This document shows positions 22,063 to 33,125 of a stretch of 64,000 bases of DNA, piece after piece (the stretch's first letter is position 1; each line of letters starts with the position of its first letter). A program made the translations under genes and the position numbers. Below the pieces are notes generated by a model. The model saw only the letters and a list, made by a program, of their open reading frames with translations. It was not told where the DNA came from and searched no databases. Origin of the DNA: Ophiura sarsii (taxonomy: Eukaryota; Echinodermata; Ophiuroidea; Amphilepidida; Ophiuridae); assembly GCA_035610835.1 (NCBI GenBank), contig CM069453.1, forward strand, positions 70,620,682 to 70,684,681. Reading direction: 5' to 3'.

Positions 22063-22559
22063 ATTCTCATTTTTATTTAGTTTATTGGTTATTTTGATCT
22101 TTTATCCTAAAGTAACGCAGTCTGTGAGATTTATTTCAATCAAACAACAACACATTTTCCCCTTTATAAAATCGGCGAATCCAGCGAGCTTTTTACCAAC
22201 TTCATGCTTTGAATTAATCTCGTTCTTAAGCACACGCGCACATTGCAACGCTGCGTTATACGCACAACGCATATGCCGGCGACTTTGTGTGGGGCACGCT
22301 AACGCGATAATCATACGCACTGAAGGTATTATTTTTCGAATGAATTAAGCCCCGCCCAAACTATAAACCATTGTCTCATAATGTATGGGCGTGTCGGCTG
22401 AAAATCAGCCCCAAAACGATCAAATTGCCTGCTGACATCCAAAACCACATCCACTATATAAGAATCGGTTTTGATCCATTCGCGCGCAAAAGCAATCCAA
22501 GTGTACGTGCGATTATGGATATTACAGATATTTATGACATTTTACGGTAATTTTGAAGG

Positions 22560-22652
22560 GAAAAAAGATGATGAAGAAAAACGGCCGACCGACCTACCCA
22601 ACCTGAGAGGTCCGTTTACGTAGAATAGGGTTTCTTTTTTCGTCGCCTTAGG
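22560..22652 (-). repeat. element F end, unit 2
   Basis: Direct counterpart of 12150-12238 in the tandem array, interrupted at its edge by the insertion that follows. Confidence 0.75.
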
Positions 22653-23157
22653 GTCCCAAACCACCAAATCAGTTCCCTATTGCTTTGTGTGGTTAAGAGG
22701 TCAAGTTTGTGTTAATTTTTTTCACCTTTAGAGCAAACTGGTTCATTCAAATCATTGTTTTTATCGAAGATCTAGATGTCTTCTGCTTCAAAACAATCAC
22801 TTTTGTGGGGGGGGGGGGGGGGGGGGGGGGTAACCAGCCTTTTCCCCCGCTACGGGCCAATGATATCTATCTTAGGTACGACAGACTGCCTTTATCCTAA
22901 GATCAGAGATTCTAGCTCTAAATTGGTGGAAACAGTGAAATCGTGTAAAATGATACCATTCAAGAAAAAGCTAGAGATGTTGGGCCTGATGTGGAGGAAA
23001 TAACCTACAAATGCAAAATTATGAAACATTTAGGTACATTTACAGCATTTATTACCTTTTCTAGGATGCTAAATTTAGACTTATGGTGGGGTCAATCTTA
23101 ATTTCAAACACTGCCGTGTAATGTCAGAATGCAAAATATGATTTGGTGGTGTGTACT
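22653..23157. mobile_element. 505 bp insertion private to unit 2
   Basis: Flanked by CTTAGG at 22647-22652 and 23158-23163. Unit 1 reads through once (about 12233-12241). It contains a run of more than 20 G near 22807. No terminal inverted repeats or ORF could be recognised, so its class is unknown. Confidence 0.65.
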
Positions 23158-23486
23158 CTTAGGTAAACATAATCCCTATTGTGTGATTACAACAATATTA
23201 ATACACTATCACTAGGTGAGCTTTTAAACCCCGGTATATTCCACGTCACCAGATTAATGAATAAAGTATTTGCCAACAGAACTGCTTGAATTGGAGAAAC
23301 AAGATTTTAAGCGTATATATTGCCTTTCCTGCGTAGTGTTTCCTCCAAATCTTGTAACGCTATACCTTCAGCTGTATAAACAGGAAGGCTATTCTCAAAA
23401 ATCTTTGAAATCACATATTTTATGCTGCATTATTTTGTCTTTGCATTAGTAATTCATCTTCTGATTTTGACCGAATATATAATTTC

Positions 23487-24775
23487 CTCCTTAACAAATC
23501 ACATTATTGTGATAATGGCGTCGTGGTGAAAAACCGGCAGAGAAAACCACTACACAGCTAAAAAAAATTGCTCAAAAACGAGCAAAAATTTAATCGACAC
23601 GGTAGTAAAAAGGGAACTACTCGATTTTGGATTAATTTTTAATCGATATAGGTAGATTAAAGTTTTACTCTTGGCCAGATTAAAAAATTAATCGCCACGG
23701 TAGTAAAAAGGGAACTACTCGATTTTGGATTAATTTTTAATCGATATAGGTAGATTAAAGTTTTACTCTTGGCCAGATTAAAAAAATAATCGACACGGTA
23801 GTAAAAAGGGAACTACTCGATTTTTGGATTAATTTTTAATCGATATAGGTAGATTAAAGTTTACTCTTGGCCAGATTAAACTTACTGATTAATATATTCC
23901 AAGGTAAATATTGTTCCATTTGTTAATAGGACTATTGAGTTTTAAGCTTAAAGCTTGATGGGACTCGGCAATTGCCGAGTCCCATCAAGCTTTAAGCTTA
24001 CATACTACATACATACTACATATGTATGTAGTATGTAAGCTTAAAGCTTTGTAGTATGTAAGCTTAAAGCTTAAAACTCAATAGGCCTATAAATAGCTCG
24101 CACCCTCTAGTTAAATTAAATCATTGACAAATGGAACAACATTTACCTTGGAATATATTAATGAGTGTAGGCAATCCCCAAAGATTCATCAAAACCTCCA
24201 TTTCACTGGTGTTCATCTCCGTGTCCATCTTGCGGCACGGCTCTATATGGCAAATGGCGAACACAATAACCACGTGCGTGCAAGTTTTAATCATAAGGTA
24301 TTGATTTCTTGATCACGCGAGGAGTGACTGACGGGGAAGACGCGACCGGTGAAGCAATGCGATTAAGTTTTAATCGCAATTTGAGTAAAATACAGCAAAA
24401 CGATAGAAACAATTACCCTTTCACAAAAAAATTACATTTAATCTGGCAGAGATTAACGGTACTACCCGTATTTTACTCTTGAAAGATTAAATCATTGGTC
24501 GTTTTTTCAATCAACACGCGTTAATCAGGCACGATTAACGCGTATCACGGTTCGTTTTTTAGCTGTGTAGAGTATACTTCATCACGATGTGATTTAGGAC
24601 AAAAAGAAATGCGATACTCCTCGCTTATAACTCAGATGCAACATGTCTCACATGGTCAACAATGCATGGACAAGTTCAATATATCCCCCGGTAACTATGG
24701 GGATGTGAACATTTGATTATTCATAAGACAATTTACTACATTCATATGACGCTTGGCTAGTGTTTAAATTTATTA
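23487..24775 (+). repeat. large composite tandem repeat, unit 3 (truncated)
   Basis: Third copy of the leader (anchor at 23487). It loses similarity after TTTAAATTTATTATTATTTC near 24780, before the E1 transposon. It is split by the 1015 bp palindromic element. Confidence 0.85.
23553..24567. mobile_element. 1.0 kb palindrome-rich TIR element in unit 3
   Basis: Ends CACAGCTAAAAAA and TTTTTTAGCTGTG with TA on both sides (23551-52, 24568-69). Units 1 and 2 are uninterrupted here. The left third has three copies of a 98 bp block starting TAATCGACACGGTAGTAAAA (23591, 23689, 23787). The centre has a perfect 58 bp palindrome at 23943-24000, a second imperfect one to about 24060, and outer arms ATATATTCCAAGGTAAAT and inverse at about 24145. 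No ORF of note. Confidence 0.85.
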
Positions 24776-25391
24776 TTATTTCAGTATGAACGTCGTCTTT
24801 CATCCAAGTTTTATCAGAATTTCATTTCATCTCTTCCTGTGGAGAAAAAACTTGAAAGAAGATGCAAATTCGGCGTTACTTTGTGAATCATATAAAAGTA
24901 GTACCATCATTCTCAGTTGTCAATTAATTTCTTAACGGAACTTTTATTATAAATTTAGAAAAAGTTAAACATGTTATAAGGCGTACTACATGTACAATCT
25001 TGGAAATAAGTCCTTGTAACGCTAGCGCACTTTTTGAATAATGCATGTATATATTTCCAAGCTATTTATTTATGCGTATTGTCTTCTGTGCTTATCTGAA
25101 CACCTTCAAACGAGATTTTCCCTCCCCCCCCCAGCCCCCATCAATCAATGTTGGGACATTCTTCCAAGCTGCTGAAGCCATTGACATCCCTCAACATTGC
25201 ACGGGGGTGGCGGTGGCCGTTTACCGTTAATCACAGAAAAGCGTTCGAATACTTTTTCTCCAGGATTGTAGGTGATCACAGATCCGTTGAAAAATATATA
25301 AATATGCATAGCGTGACGAACTACAAGCGTTAGAAATGTGACACCCAATACGCAGGCAAAACAAATCAATGCCAATTGCGCGTCAAAAACA

Positions 25392-26243
25392 CATCCGCAA
25401 AAACGGCACGCGTCACGTTCTCGCCTGCGTATAAAATATTAAAAGTAGACGCGCGTCATATTTCTCAACATTTACTGACCCTGTCATGAACGGAGGTCAA
25501 TTAAAAAATCGCAACGCAAAGGGTATACGCGAAAAATGTACAAATCAATATATCTTCCCAACGGAAGGTCGCACAGTCATAATTTTGGTGTCAAATGAAA
25601 GCTCAAGCAATTACCTTACCAACGAGATATCACACGACCGCATTTTGTGTAAAAAGAAATCAATTATGTTTTATCGTGGCGCGAGAAAAAACTCTCATTG
25701 GTGCGCTTATGAGGCCCATGTGACGCGCATCCTGAACAAGTATCCTTTCAATGCCACAGGCGCGTCAACTATACTCACATTAAAAAGTAACACTCCAGAA
25801 AGCCAAAAAACGCATCCGCAAAAACGGCACGCGTCACGTTCTCGCCTGCGTATAACATATTAAAAGTAGACGTGTGGAATATTTTTCAACATCTGCTGAC
25901 CCTGCCAAGTGCGTTTATCGCGGTGCATCACGAATCTGAGGCCAAATAAAAAGAAGCGAAACGCTAAGGGTATACGCGCAAAATGTACAGATCAAAATAT
26001 CTTCCCAACGGAAGGTCGCAGAGTCATAATTTTGGTGTCAAATGAAAGCTTAGGCGATAACCTTAACAACGAAATATCCCACGACCGCATTTTGCGTAAA
26101 AAGAAATCAATTATATTTTATCGCGGTGCGAGAAAACGCGCATCGGTGCGATTATGCGACCCATGTCAGACTCGCATCCGGAACGAGTATCCTAATGTAA
26201 AACTTTCTAGCAAGCTGTTAGAATTGGTATCCATCAACATTGC
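25392..26243 (+). repeat. 421 bp tandem duplication
   Basis: CATCCGCAAAAACGGCACGC starts copies at 25392 and 25813. Within each, TCTTCCCAACGGAAGGTCGC and ATTTTGGTGTCAAATGAAAG are shared. A flanking block (CATCAACATTGCACGGG to CCAAGATTGTAG) occurs before the array at 25168-25275 and after it at 26209-26315. Both copies contain overlapping plus-strand ORFs, at 25486-25863 and 25909-26259. Confidence 0.8.
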
Positions 26244-26807
26244 ACGGGGAGTGGGGTGACCGTTTACCGTTAATCACAGAAAACCGTTCCAAGACTTTTT
26301 TCCAAGATTGTAGATCATTTTAATACCAATTGTTCAACAAGGTTGATAATTATGTATCCGGCCCAACTGATCAAATGCGGGGTGACAAAACAAAACAAAA
26401 CTGCAATATAGAAGAAGAATCTTAAGCTTGTTTTCAAAACCAAGTTAACATTGCGAACTTATTAATAGAAGTAAACAATATGCTTGTCAAAACCAATGAT
26501 GATGAATACTCATCCACATAATTATGATATTTCATCCTCATACATTTGAGGATTTCATCAGAATGGCAATGATCGACTTTGGTAGTGGCGGCGCGGCACC
26601 AGCATCATCATACATTTTCTTTTTTTTAGGAGGGGGGGCAATATTTTTAGGGGACATGAATAACAAAAGATGCGCGCAAAGGTCGCAATTTTTTCGTCAT
26701 TTTACACTATAATTGTCAAATTTGGTATAATTGTAACTAAATTGGAATGAAAATGCGCGCTTGCGCGCAAAATTTAGCTGTTTTATAGTAATTCTCAAAT
26801 GTGGTAC

Positions 26808-27068
26808 ATATCGTCGCTATTCTTTCAAAACCTTGCATCTCCATCCAGCCCTTCAGCATGTACAAAGTAATACTTCCTATATATATGGCGGTCTGCTCTA
26901 AACATTTTTAAGTGACAAAATCACATCTATCAAAACCTTGTAAAAGTTCTCTTGCCCCGGAACATGTAAAAAGCAACTCTTCCTATGCATAACCGTTGGC
27001 AGTTTTACTTTATACATGCTGAATGGCCGGAAAAACATACAAGGTTTTGAAAAAATAGCGACGATATA
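26808..27068. mobile_element. 260 bp foldback MITE
   Basis: TATCGTCGCTATT ... TTTCAAAACCTTG at the left is answered by CAAGGTTTTGAAAAAATAGC ... GACGATA at the right, and CAGCATGTA by TACATGCTG further in. TA at the edges. Confidence 0.75.
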
Positions 27069-27144
27069 GGCTCTACACGCTTGTACCAACAATCTCCATC
27101 TGTGAGCTTTTGACCATCATAATTCCATGATTCCTCTTACACAT

Positions 27145-28726
27145 GTGATATTCTCCAGATCTTTGAAGCCGCCTCCTTGAGTGACTTATTGAAAATTCAC
27201 AGATGGTATGGGCGATTTATGAAGATAGGTTTAGATCATGTTTAATGAACTTTATATGATTGATAGACAGTGATAGATATGCAACAGTAAATATATACAT
27301 GCAGTACAGTCATCTTAAGGTGCTAAGTGCATATTGCATTTGATGGGTGCTATATCGTATAGTGTGCTCAGTGATTTTTTGAAATATGATTAAAACCATA
27401 GGTTGTGGCTGTAACGACCGTAAAATGGCGCATGTTGCTTACTTGGGACATTGGTGGTTTGGATTTGCGATCAAAATTATCATTTGAAGAATGCTTCAAA
27501 TTAACTCATTATCACGGGTATTCATTTGGTAGAGTTATTAGTTTATGAATTTGCAAATAACAAATTATACCATCTCTTATTTTATCTTAAGACACTCGTC
27601 TACTTGTAGGACCCGAACGCCGTTATAATTGCGAATTCAAAGATACAGAAAACTGCGTAATGGCTAAAACTAAGATGCAGTTTTGTCTTTTTTTTCCTGA
27701 AATGTTTTGGAGTTATTGATTATTATGACAAATGGTCGTAAAACATTTTGGCGTAAAACGTCACAGGCGTGTGCTTGAATAATGTTTCATCTCGACAAAG
27801 TGCTGAATCATTTGTTGGGGTAAGTGGTACGAAGGGGTATGGGGCAACTGGTCCACCTGCAAAAACTTAATCAGAATTGTAAAATTAATTTTGAAAATTA
27901 GTTGTTAGTGTCAATAAAACATGACTCGGTATTGAAATGTGAATAGAATATGAAATATTTCACATTCTTTCTATTTTTTAGACATTTTGGGGGTATTTTG
28001 GGTCTAATACCACTATTTCTGTTATTGAATGATTACAATATGATACGAACTTGCTGGAGAATGGTTTAAAACCTCGGTATTATGAATAACATCTGTATTA
28101 TATTTTAAATGGTGTCTGTAAATATATTTTCAATGGCGAAATATCATGATTTATGTATTTTATTCACTGCTTTTTGTGTATATTAACCGTTGGGTTAGCA
28201 TTGTCATATTGACTAACTTCCCCTGTAACATGAAAAGCTGGCTAAATATCAAGATGGTTTATTATAAGTACTAAATGATGATTATATGAAGTAAATAAAA
28301 ACATTAAAGAAAGGGGTATATATACAAATGTATGGGGCTTTTATCTAATAAACGTGCAGTCGAAAATTGTGCTTGCTGTGTACACCATTAGTATAACGGC
28401 TTTTTACACGTTAACCACGAAAACTGTATAAAACATGGGTTTCATGAGACCTGTATCCTTTTTACACGTTAAATAATATATAATACTAACCGTTGGAACA
28501 TATAGGACCAGTTGCCCCAATGATTGGGTAACTGGTCCGTGCCAAGTAAAGTTTTTAGTTAGTGGTAATTGGCCATTTGTTTGGATATTTTTTAACATTG
28601 ATTATATGTTATATGTAAACAGTTACATGGGTGATATTTTCATAGCAATTCCATAAATATTTACACGAGCTTTAAGCTTTTATATCATGAAATATGCTTA
28701 ATCGGACCAGTTGCCCCATCCTCCCC
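27145..28726 (-). mobile_element. E1 transposon, inverted copy outside the array
   Basis: Minus-strand copy of E1. Its left inverted repeat (CAGTTGCCCCATCCTCCCCT) ends at 28726; similarity stops near 27145, before the right end. It lacks the hAT-like MITE, the TTAA MITE and the Penelope-like fragment, so it shows the state before those insertions. GGGGCAACTGGTCC motifs occur at about 27840, 28505-28535 and 28705. Confidence 0.75.
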
Positions 28727-28774
28727 TAAACACGATAAACGCAACAGAAACTAAAATTAGTAAAAGAACACCAG

Positions 28775-28780
28775 TTTATT
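28775..28780 (-). promoter_or_regulatory. poly(A) signal AATAAA of the broken 3' exon
   Basis: AATAAA on the minus strand, about 70 bases after the last in-frame stop at 28849 of the exon described next. Confidence 0.4.
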
Positions 28781-28848
28781 GAGCATACAACTAAGTACCG
28801 TAAAATGAGTATGACCAGTGCTAAAACTTGCCATAATTAATTATGATA

Positions 28849-29699
28849 TTAACGCATGTTCTGATTAATTATTCGAATGCGCTTATCCTCTCTTCCATCA
28901 AACACGCCTCCTCTTTCTGAATTATTCGAACTAAATCCAATTTGGTGATGAAATTTGAAATTCTGAGATGTAGGTCGTGGGGGTTGAATTATTATGTCAG
29001 ATTTAGGGACAAATGGCCTGATTGGACGGGGTCTTATGATTTCTGATTGAGAGACGATTTCATTCGTAAATTGTGGCAACTTTATGCAAGAATTGGGCCA
29101 ACCCATCGAGATGGCTTTGATGGTGTCATCTTAGATTTGACCATCTGAGTCATGTCTGCTTGAGGGACAATTGCAGTTGTAAATTCTGGCAATTAGTGAA
29201 AGTATTGGACTTCCGACGAGGGCAAGCCACCGTGATGGTTTTTAACGGTTGAGACGCCGGTTTGAACGTCTGAGGTTCGATGTTTGCCGAAACTACGACT
29301 GGAGTGACAATCGGTTGTTGGGCAGTCGTAACGACACTGACAGTACGGACTGAACATTTCGCTGGAGTGTCTGCTTGGTCGAATCTACGGATTTAGCGAT
29401 TACTGTCGTCGGTTGGCTGATTGGTGAGTTACTGCCGTTCTTTGAGGAGGAAGATGCTGCAATTGGTGGTGATTCGACCAAAGTTGAAAGCATTGATAAG
29501 AAGTTCGTAGACTTCAAAGCATTTTCCGAAATCAGAGGCTTCTGAACAGGGTGAATTTCCAGAGGTTTAGAAGAAGCGCTGCCTTTCAAGTTCAAATTAG
29601 GTGATATGCTATTCATTTCGTCCAGCAGGGATGATTTCTTAACATGACGGTGCTGTTGTTGGGATGATCCAGATTTCTTCTTTTGTAGCCGGACTTTTC
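28849..29699 (-). pseudogene. decayed 3'-terminal exon of an unrecognised protein
   Basis: On the minus strand a strong acceptor (TCTTTCTTTTTACAG, ending at 29700) opens a frame with protein-like composition: KVRLQKKKSGSSQQQHR, then KKSSLLDEMNSISPNLN, running to a stop at 29293. Coding appearance then continues in other frames: TTAQQPIVTPVVVSANIEP and SQPLKTITVA (about 29340-29220), and LPEFTTAIVPQADMTQM (about 29190-29110). It returns to the first frame as LPQFTNEIVSQSEIIRPRP to the stop at 28849. The LPxFTxxIVxQ motif appears twice. At least two frameshifts are needed, so this is a pseudogene, a misassembled exon or a gene with unseen introns. Ser/Pro/Gln-rich text suggests a disordered nuclear protein, but I do not recognise the family. 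Confidence 0.45.
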
Positions 29700-29758
29700 C
29701 TGTAAAAAGAAAGACGACGAAAAGCTTATGAATTTGTCATTAATCACGAGATAGGTAT

Positions 29759-29862
29759 AGAGCTTGTATTCCATCCTATAACGAGATCTTGTTAGGGTCG
29801 GGGTTAGGGTTAGGGTTAGTGTTATTTCGAGATATCTCGTAATCGGTTGGAATACAAGCTCT
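29759..29862. repeat. small foldback with telomere-like core
   Basis: AGAGCTTGTATTCCATCCTA at the left is inverted at the right as GGTTGGAATACAAGCTCTT. The loop holds several TTAGGG units (about 29791-29818). A degenerate TTAGGG-like stretch also lies at 19578-19660. Confidence 0.7.
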
Positions 29863-29924
29863 TCCCCCACGAGCATCATGCATTTCGTGGTCCTGCATGA
29901 TTATAGTTGTGATATTATATGTGT

Positions 29925-30105
29925 TTGGTTGTTTGTTGGGATGAGTTTTGGTTGGTCGATTTGCTTATTGGTGTTTGTTGTTGTGTTTTTTGTTTGTTTG
30001 TTTTGGTGTGATTTTTGTCTGTTAATTTGTGTGGTTGTTTGTTGGGGTGTTTCTTTGTTTTGGTTGGTGTAGTGGTTTGTGGTGTGCATTTGTTTTTGAA
30101 CAGCA
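29925..30105 (+). repeat. G/T-rich low-complexity stretch
   Basis: Dominated by TTTG, GTTTG and GTTGG runs on the plus strand. Overlapping ORFs on both strands are compositional artefacts. Confidence 0.85.
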
Positions 30106-30331
30106 TAAACGCCGCAAACACATAATTCCTCTTGAAGCCAAAATAAGAATTTGGGCGAGGTTGTCTTTCCAATTAGATTCTTACGAGATTTATTGCATCA
30201 CAAATGTCTCCCCCATCGCGTATTTCACATAATTCCCCTTTGAAACATGTTTTAATTATGTTAAGGATGTCAAATAAATCTGAGCCGGGATTCAGGATGG
30301 TACACTTAGGCGGCGAAAACCCCTTTTTCTA

Positions 30332-32181
30332 CACTGCAAAAAATGTAACACTGCATATGAGCTGGCTTTCTGGTGTTAAACCTGGTGTAAGAATAACACC
30401 CATGGTGTCATTATTCCACACATGCGCACTGAGGTTGGTTATATTGGTTTCGTTACACTTTGGATTGTATATTTATACATGTATATACGAGGGCATTCAG
30501 TAAATAATGAAAGTGATCATGGTATGGGATGCATGAGTGATTCTATTGAGGGATAATGTGATCAATACAAAGTATGAACCTTTGTCTTTCAAACAATACA
30601 CTTTTGGAATGTTAGATACCTTTGGTGATGTAATGTCATTAACATAAACACAATAGGTTTCAGACACTGACTGAAATCTGTCAATTATTTGGCTGGATAT
30701 GTAATATGTTGAAAATGGGTTGATCGATACATTTGCGTATATCTCGGCAATGCAAGCATAAAAACAGATGACACTTGGCACATAGTTAGAACACACACTT
30801 ATCTCCGCTCTTTATTATATTTTAGACCTGAATTCCTTAACGCAAATAAGAAGGGACCATCTCAAATGCGCTTTTATTTAGCAAAATCCGCAATAATATA
30901 CCTTGAAAACAACAAAGGATAAAGAACAATGGAGGGATTATAATTTAGTAAATTTGTGTGGGATGTAAAGCAATAATAGTGGGGATTTCAGAAGGAGCTG
31001 TTCATAAAATTTCTCAAACCATTGAAATTATGTGACGATTACTTTAACAATACATATATAGTAGCTCTAAAGATAACAGTAATAAGAGAGGTTGTGGCAG
31101 CCATCTTTGATTGATACATTCATGTATATCTTTATTTTGACTATCACAATATTTAAACACATTGATTTAAGCATTTTTAATTATTTCTGATTAGAATTTG
31201 AAGGCACAGTAAGCTTTTATCTGGTAAATTTCTTGATTTTAGCCATTTGTGGCCCTGTTCAAAATGATCTGCCGTCTGCGCATGCGCACATTTTCTGCAG
31301 GTTTCATGCGAATAAGTTCAGAAAATTAGTTAACTATCATATGGAATCTCCCAAACTGGTTAATTGCTTGGATTTTTCATAAATTGTTTGATTTTCCGCA
31401 ATATTAGTGATTCGCTGACTGGGCATTTTTCAATGAAAATTGGCTATTTGAAATACTGATATTTGTATACTTTTTATTCGATTGCCTCTCCTTACTTTTT
31501 ACTCATATACTACATACATCAAATTACACAGGGATTTAAGTTATTGTCTTTTTATCATACTTACGTGAAAAAAAATGGGATTTACCTGCTTCTGGTGTCA
31601 TGTTATGCAATCTTCTTATCACATGTTTCATACAAATAATTCAAATTTCCCGCCAAATAACTGATTAAGTAGTGTCCCAAGTGTACTTACTTTGAGACAA
31701 TGCTATGACGTCATAGTTCACACTTATAAATCCAAAACTGTACTGTTTGAAAGATAAAGGTTCATACTTTGTATTGATCACATTATCCCTCAATGAGAAT
31801 CACTCATGCATCCCATACCATGATCACTTTCATTATTTACTGAATGCCCCTCGTACATTTCATCTAATGATTCGATCTGCAACATGCACCACTAAATGGC
31901 AAGTAAGAACATTAATTCACAAACTTTTAAGTTTTAAAATAAATTTGAATTGTTGAACAGTGAAATATTTTATTTGCAAGCATTTATTTACAAGTACAAG
32001 TTGAGTTGTTGGTGTTAAATCAACACTCTCGGTGTTACTTTTAACACCCAAAAGGTGTTGATTAATTAACACCAAAGAATGGTGTTAAGTAACGCCCAAG
32101 AGTATGGTCCTCTCAGGAAACCACGTTGGTGTTAAAATCAACACTCTCGGTGTTACTTTTAACACAGTAGTATTTGCAGTG
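30332..32181. mobile_element. 1.85 kb TIR element, CACTGCAAA ends
   Basis: Begins CACTGCAAAAAATGTAACAC and ends TATTTGCAGTG, with TA at both sides, inserted into element F. The right part (31985-32170) repeats GGTGTTA/TAACACC in both orientations, including two copies of TCAACACTCTCGGTGTTACT. It contains the next, younger element. No transposase. Confidence 0.75.
30488..31853. mobile_element. 1.37 kb mariner-like element, CGAGGGCATTCAG ends
   Basis: Inverted repeats of about 115 bp: CGAGGGCATTCAGTAAATAA through GATCATGGTATGGGATGCAT to AAAGGTTCATACTTTG. TA flanks both ends (30486-87, 31854-55). The length suits a mariner, but no intact transposase frame is left. Confidence 0.8.
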
Positions 32182-32624
32182 TAGGGCCTACGGGCAAATG
32201 GACCTCTAGGCCTATTAGTCTTAGGTAGGGTCGCTGTCGGGCGTTTTCTCAAAAATGTCGGAATTAAAAAAAAAATCAAAACATTTCTAACGTTCTTGTT
32301 TTTAATTTGAAAAAAAAACACCCCTTGTTCATCGGAGTTCAAACTGCGCTCGTTGTAGCCGTATCGAGCGCACGCGTAAAGAAGTCCAACAGAGTTGGGG
32401 GGAGGGTGGAATCCAGCGGCCAAGCCCTACATCTTATATGAAGACCATTTACATATGGTTTGGTTTGAATGGTGAAAGTAATTAATTATTGGTTTTGCTC
32501 TTACCAGTTGATGCATCATCCACGTGTGAGCCGAGGTTTGACCATTAAGGTGCGGGATTGTAAGTTACAATACCGCACGGGATTGTTATGCGTCGTTCTT
32601 TAAAAAACTACCACACTCAATGCA

Positions 32625-33125
32625 TCATGTGTCAGGTGAATACACAAAAGTTACAATACCGCACCTAACTCGGTTTGACTCTCCCTGTCCGAGATGCTGG
32701 AATGCTTGTAAACCTTTTTGCAATAGAGCACACATCTTGTTTTTGTTGTCGGCGTTGTGAGGGTGCAGGGACCGTCGGGTGGTTAACCACCGCCGCAGTC
32801 GGTGAGGGGACAACTGGGTAGGGTTTGGGCACCAGGCGATTTTTTGAGGTATTTGGCGTGTTTCAATGCTTGCCGCAGTGGCTTTCATCATACGTTCCTT
32901 CATTGCCATTACATCTGGGCTCTCTGCAGCCGCTTGTTGGGATTTATACCTCGCTGACCTACATCGAATCTTCTTTGCTGTGATAATGGAATGGGGAAAA
33001 TAGACATACTGAATGATGGTTCGGCAAATCAAAAAAGCATAGGACTTGACCAACTTATGAGACACGTCTCCTCCTGGGTCCTCCGCCACCGCTGCCTTGG
33101 TATGCTTGGCGATGGCGCTCACCAC
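32625..33125 (-). CDS. coding-like frame, unknown protein
   Basis: A 166-codon minus-strand frame that stays open upstream of its first Met (HYFGTVVSAIAKHTK). It has normal protein composition: VSAIAKHTKAAVAEDPGGD, SHKLVKSYAFLICRTIIQ, SPDVMAMKERMMKATAASIE. A shorter frame just upstream at 33350-33480 contains RPEIDEMRARMKAADASSKI, which resembles the last of these segments. This suggests two related exons or a duplicated domain. I see no named domain; a gene remnant or a transposon-borne protein are both possible. Confidence 0.3.
   Translation of the reverse strand: MVSAIAKHTKAAVAEDPGGDVSHKLVKSYAFLICRTIIQYVYFPHSIITAKKIRCRSARYKSQQAAAESPDVMAMKERMMKATAASIETRQIPQKIAWCPNPTQLSPHRLRRWLTTRRSLHPHNADNKNKMCALLQKGLQAFQHLGQGESNRVRCGIVTFVYSPDT

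Larger units (their letters stand above)
12549..23486 (+). repeat. large composite tandem repeat, unit 2
   Basis: Second copy in direct orientation. It preserves the leader, the right part of E1 with both nested MITEs, repeat G, the TTAACACTTTCC end and the element-F end. It lacks the Helitron, the LINE and the left E1 end with the Penelope-like fragment. It has its own 4917 bp insertion (16497-21413) and a 505 bp insertion (22653-23157). Without these two it is about 5.5 kb. Confidence 0.9.
30306..32260 (+). repeat. element F copy split by a nested transposon
   Basis: TTAGGCGGCGAAAACCCC then TTCTAC up to 30331, resuming at 32182 with TAGGGCCTACGGGC, GGACCTCTAGGCC and TAGGTAGGGTCG. Compare the unbroken copy at 17918-17990. 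Confidence 0.7.

Noticed and set aside
29878..30232. overlapping ORFs on both strands
   Set aside because: They arise from a G/T-rich low-complexity stretch (Trp/Phe/Val on one strand, Thr/Gln/Asn on the other).
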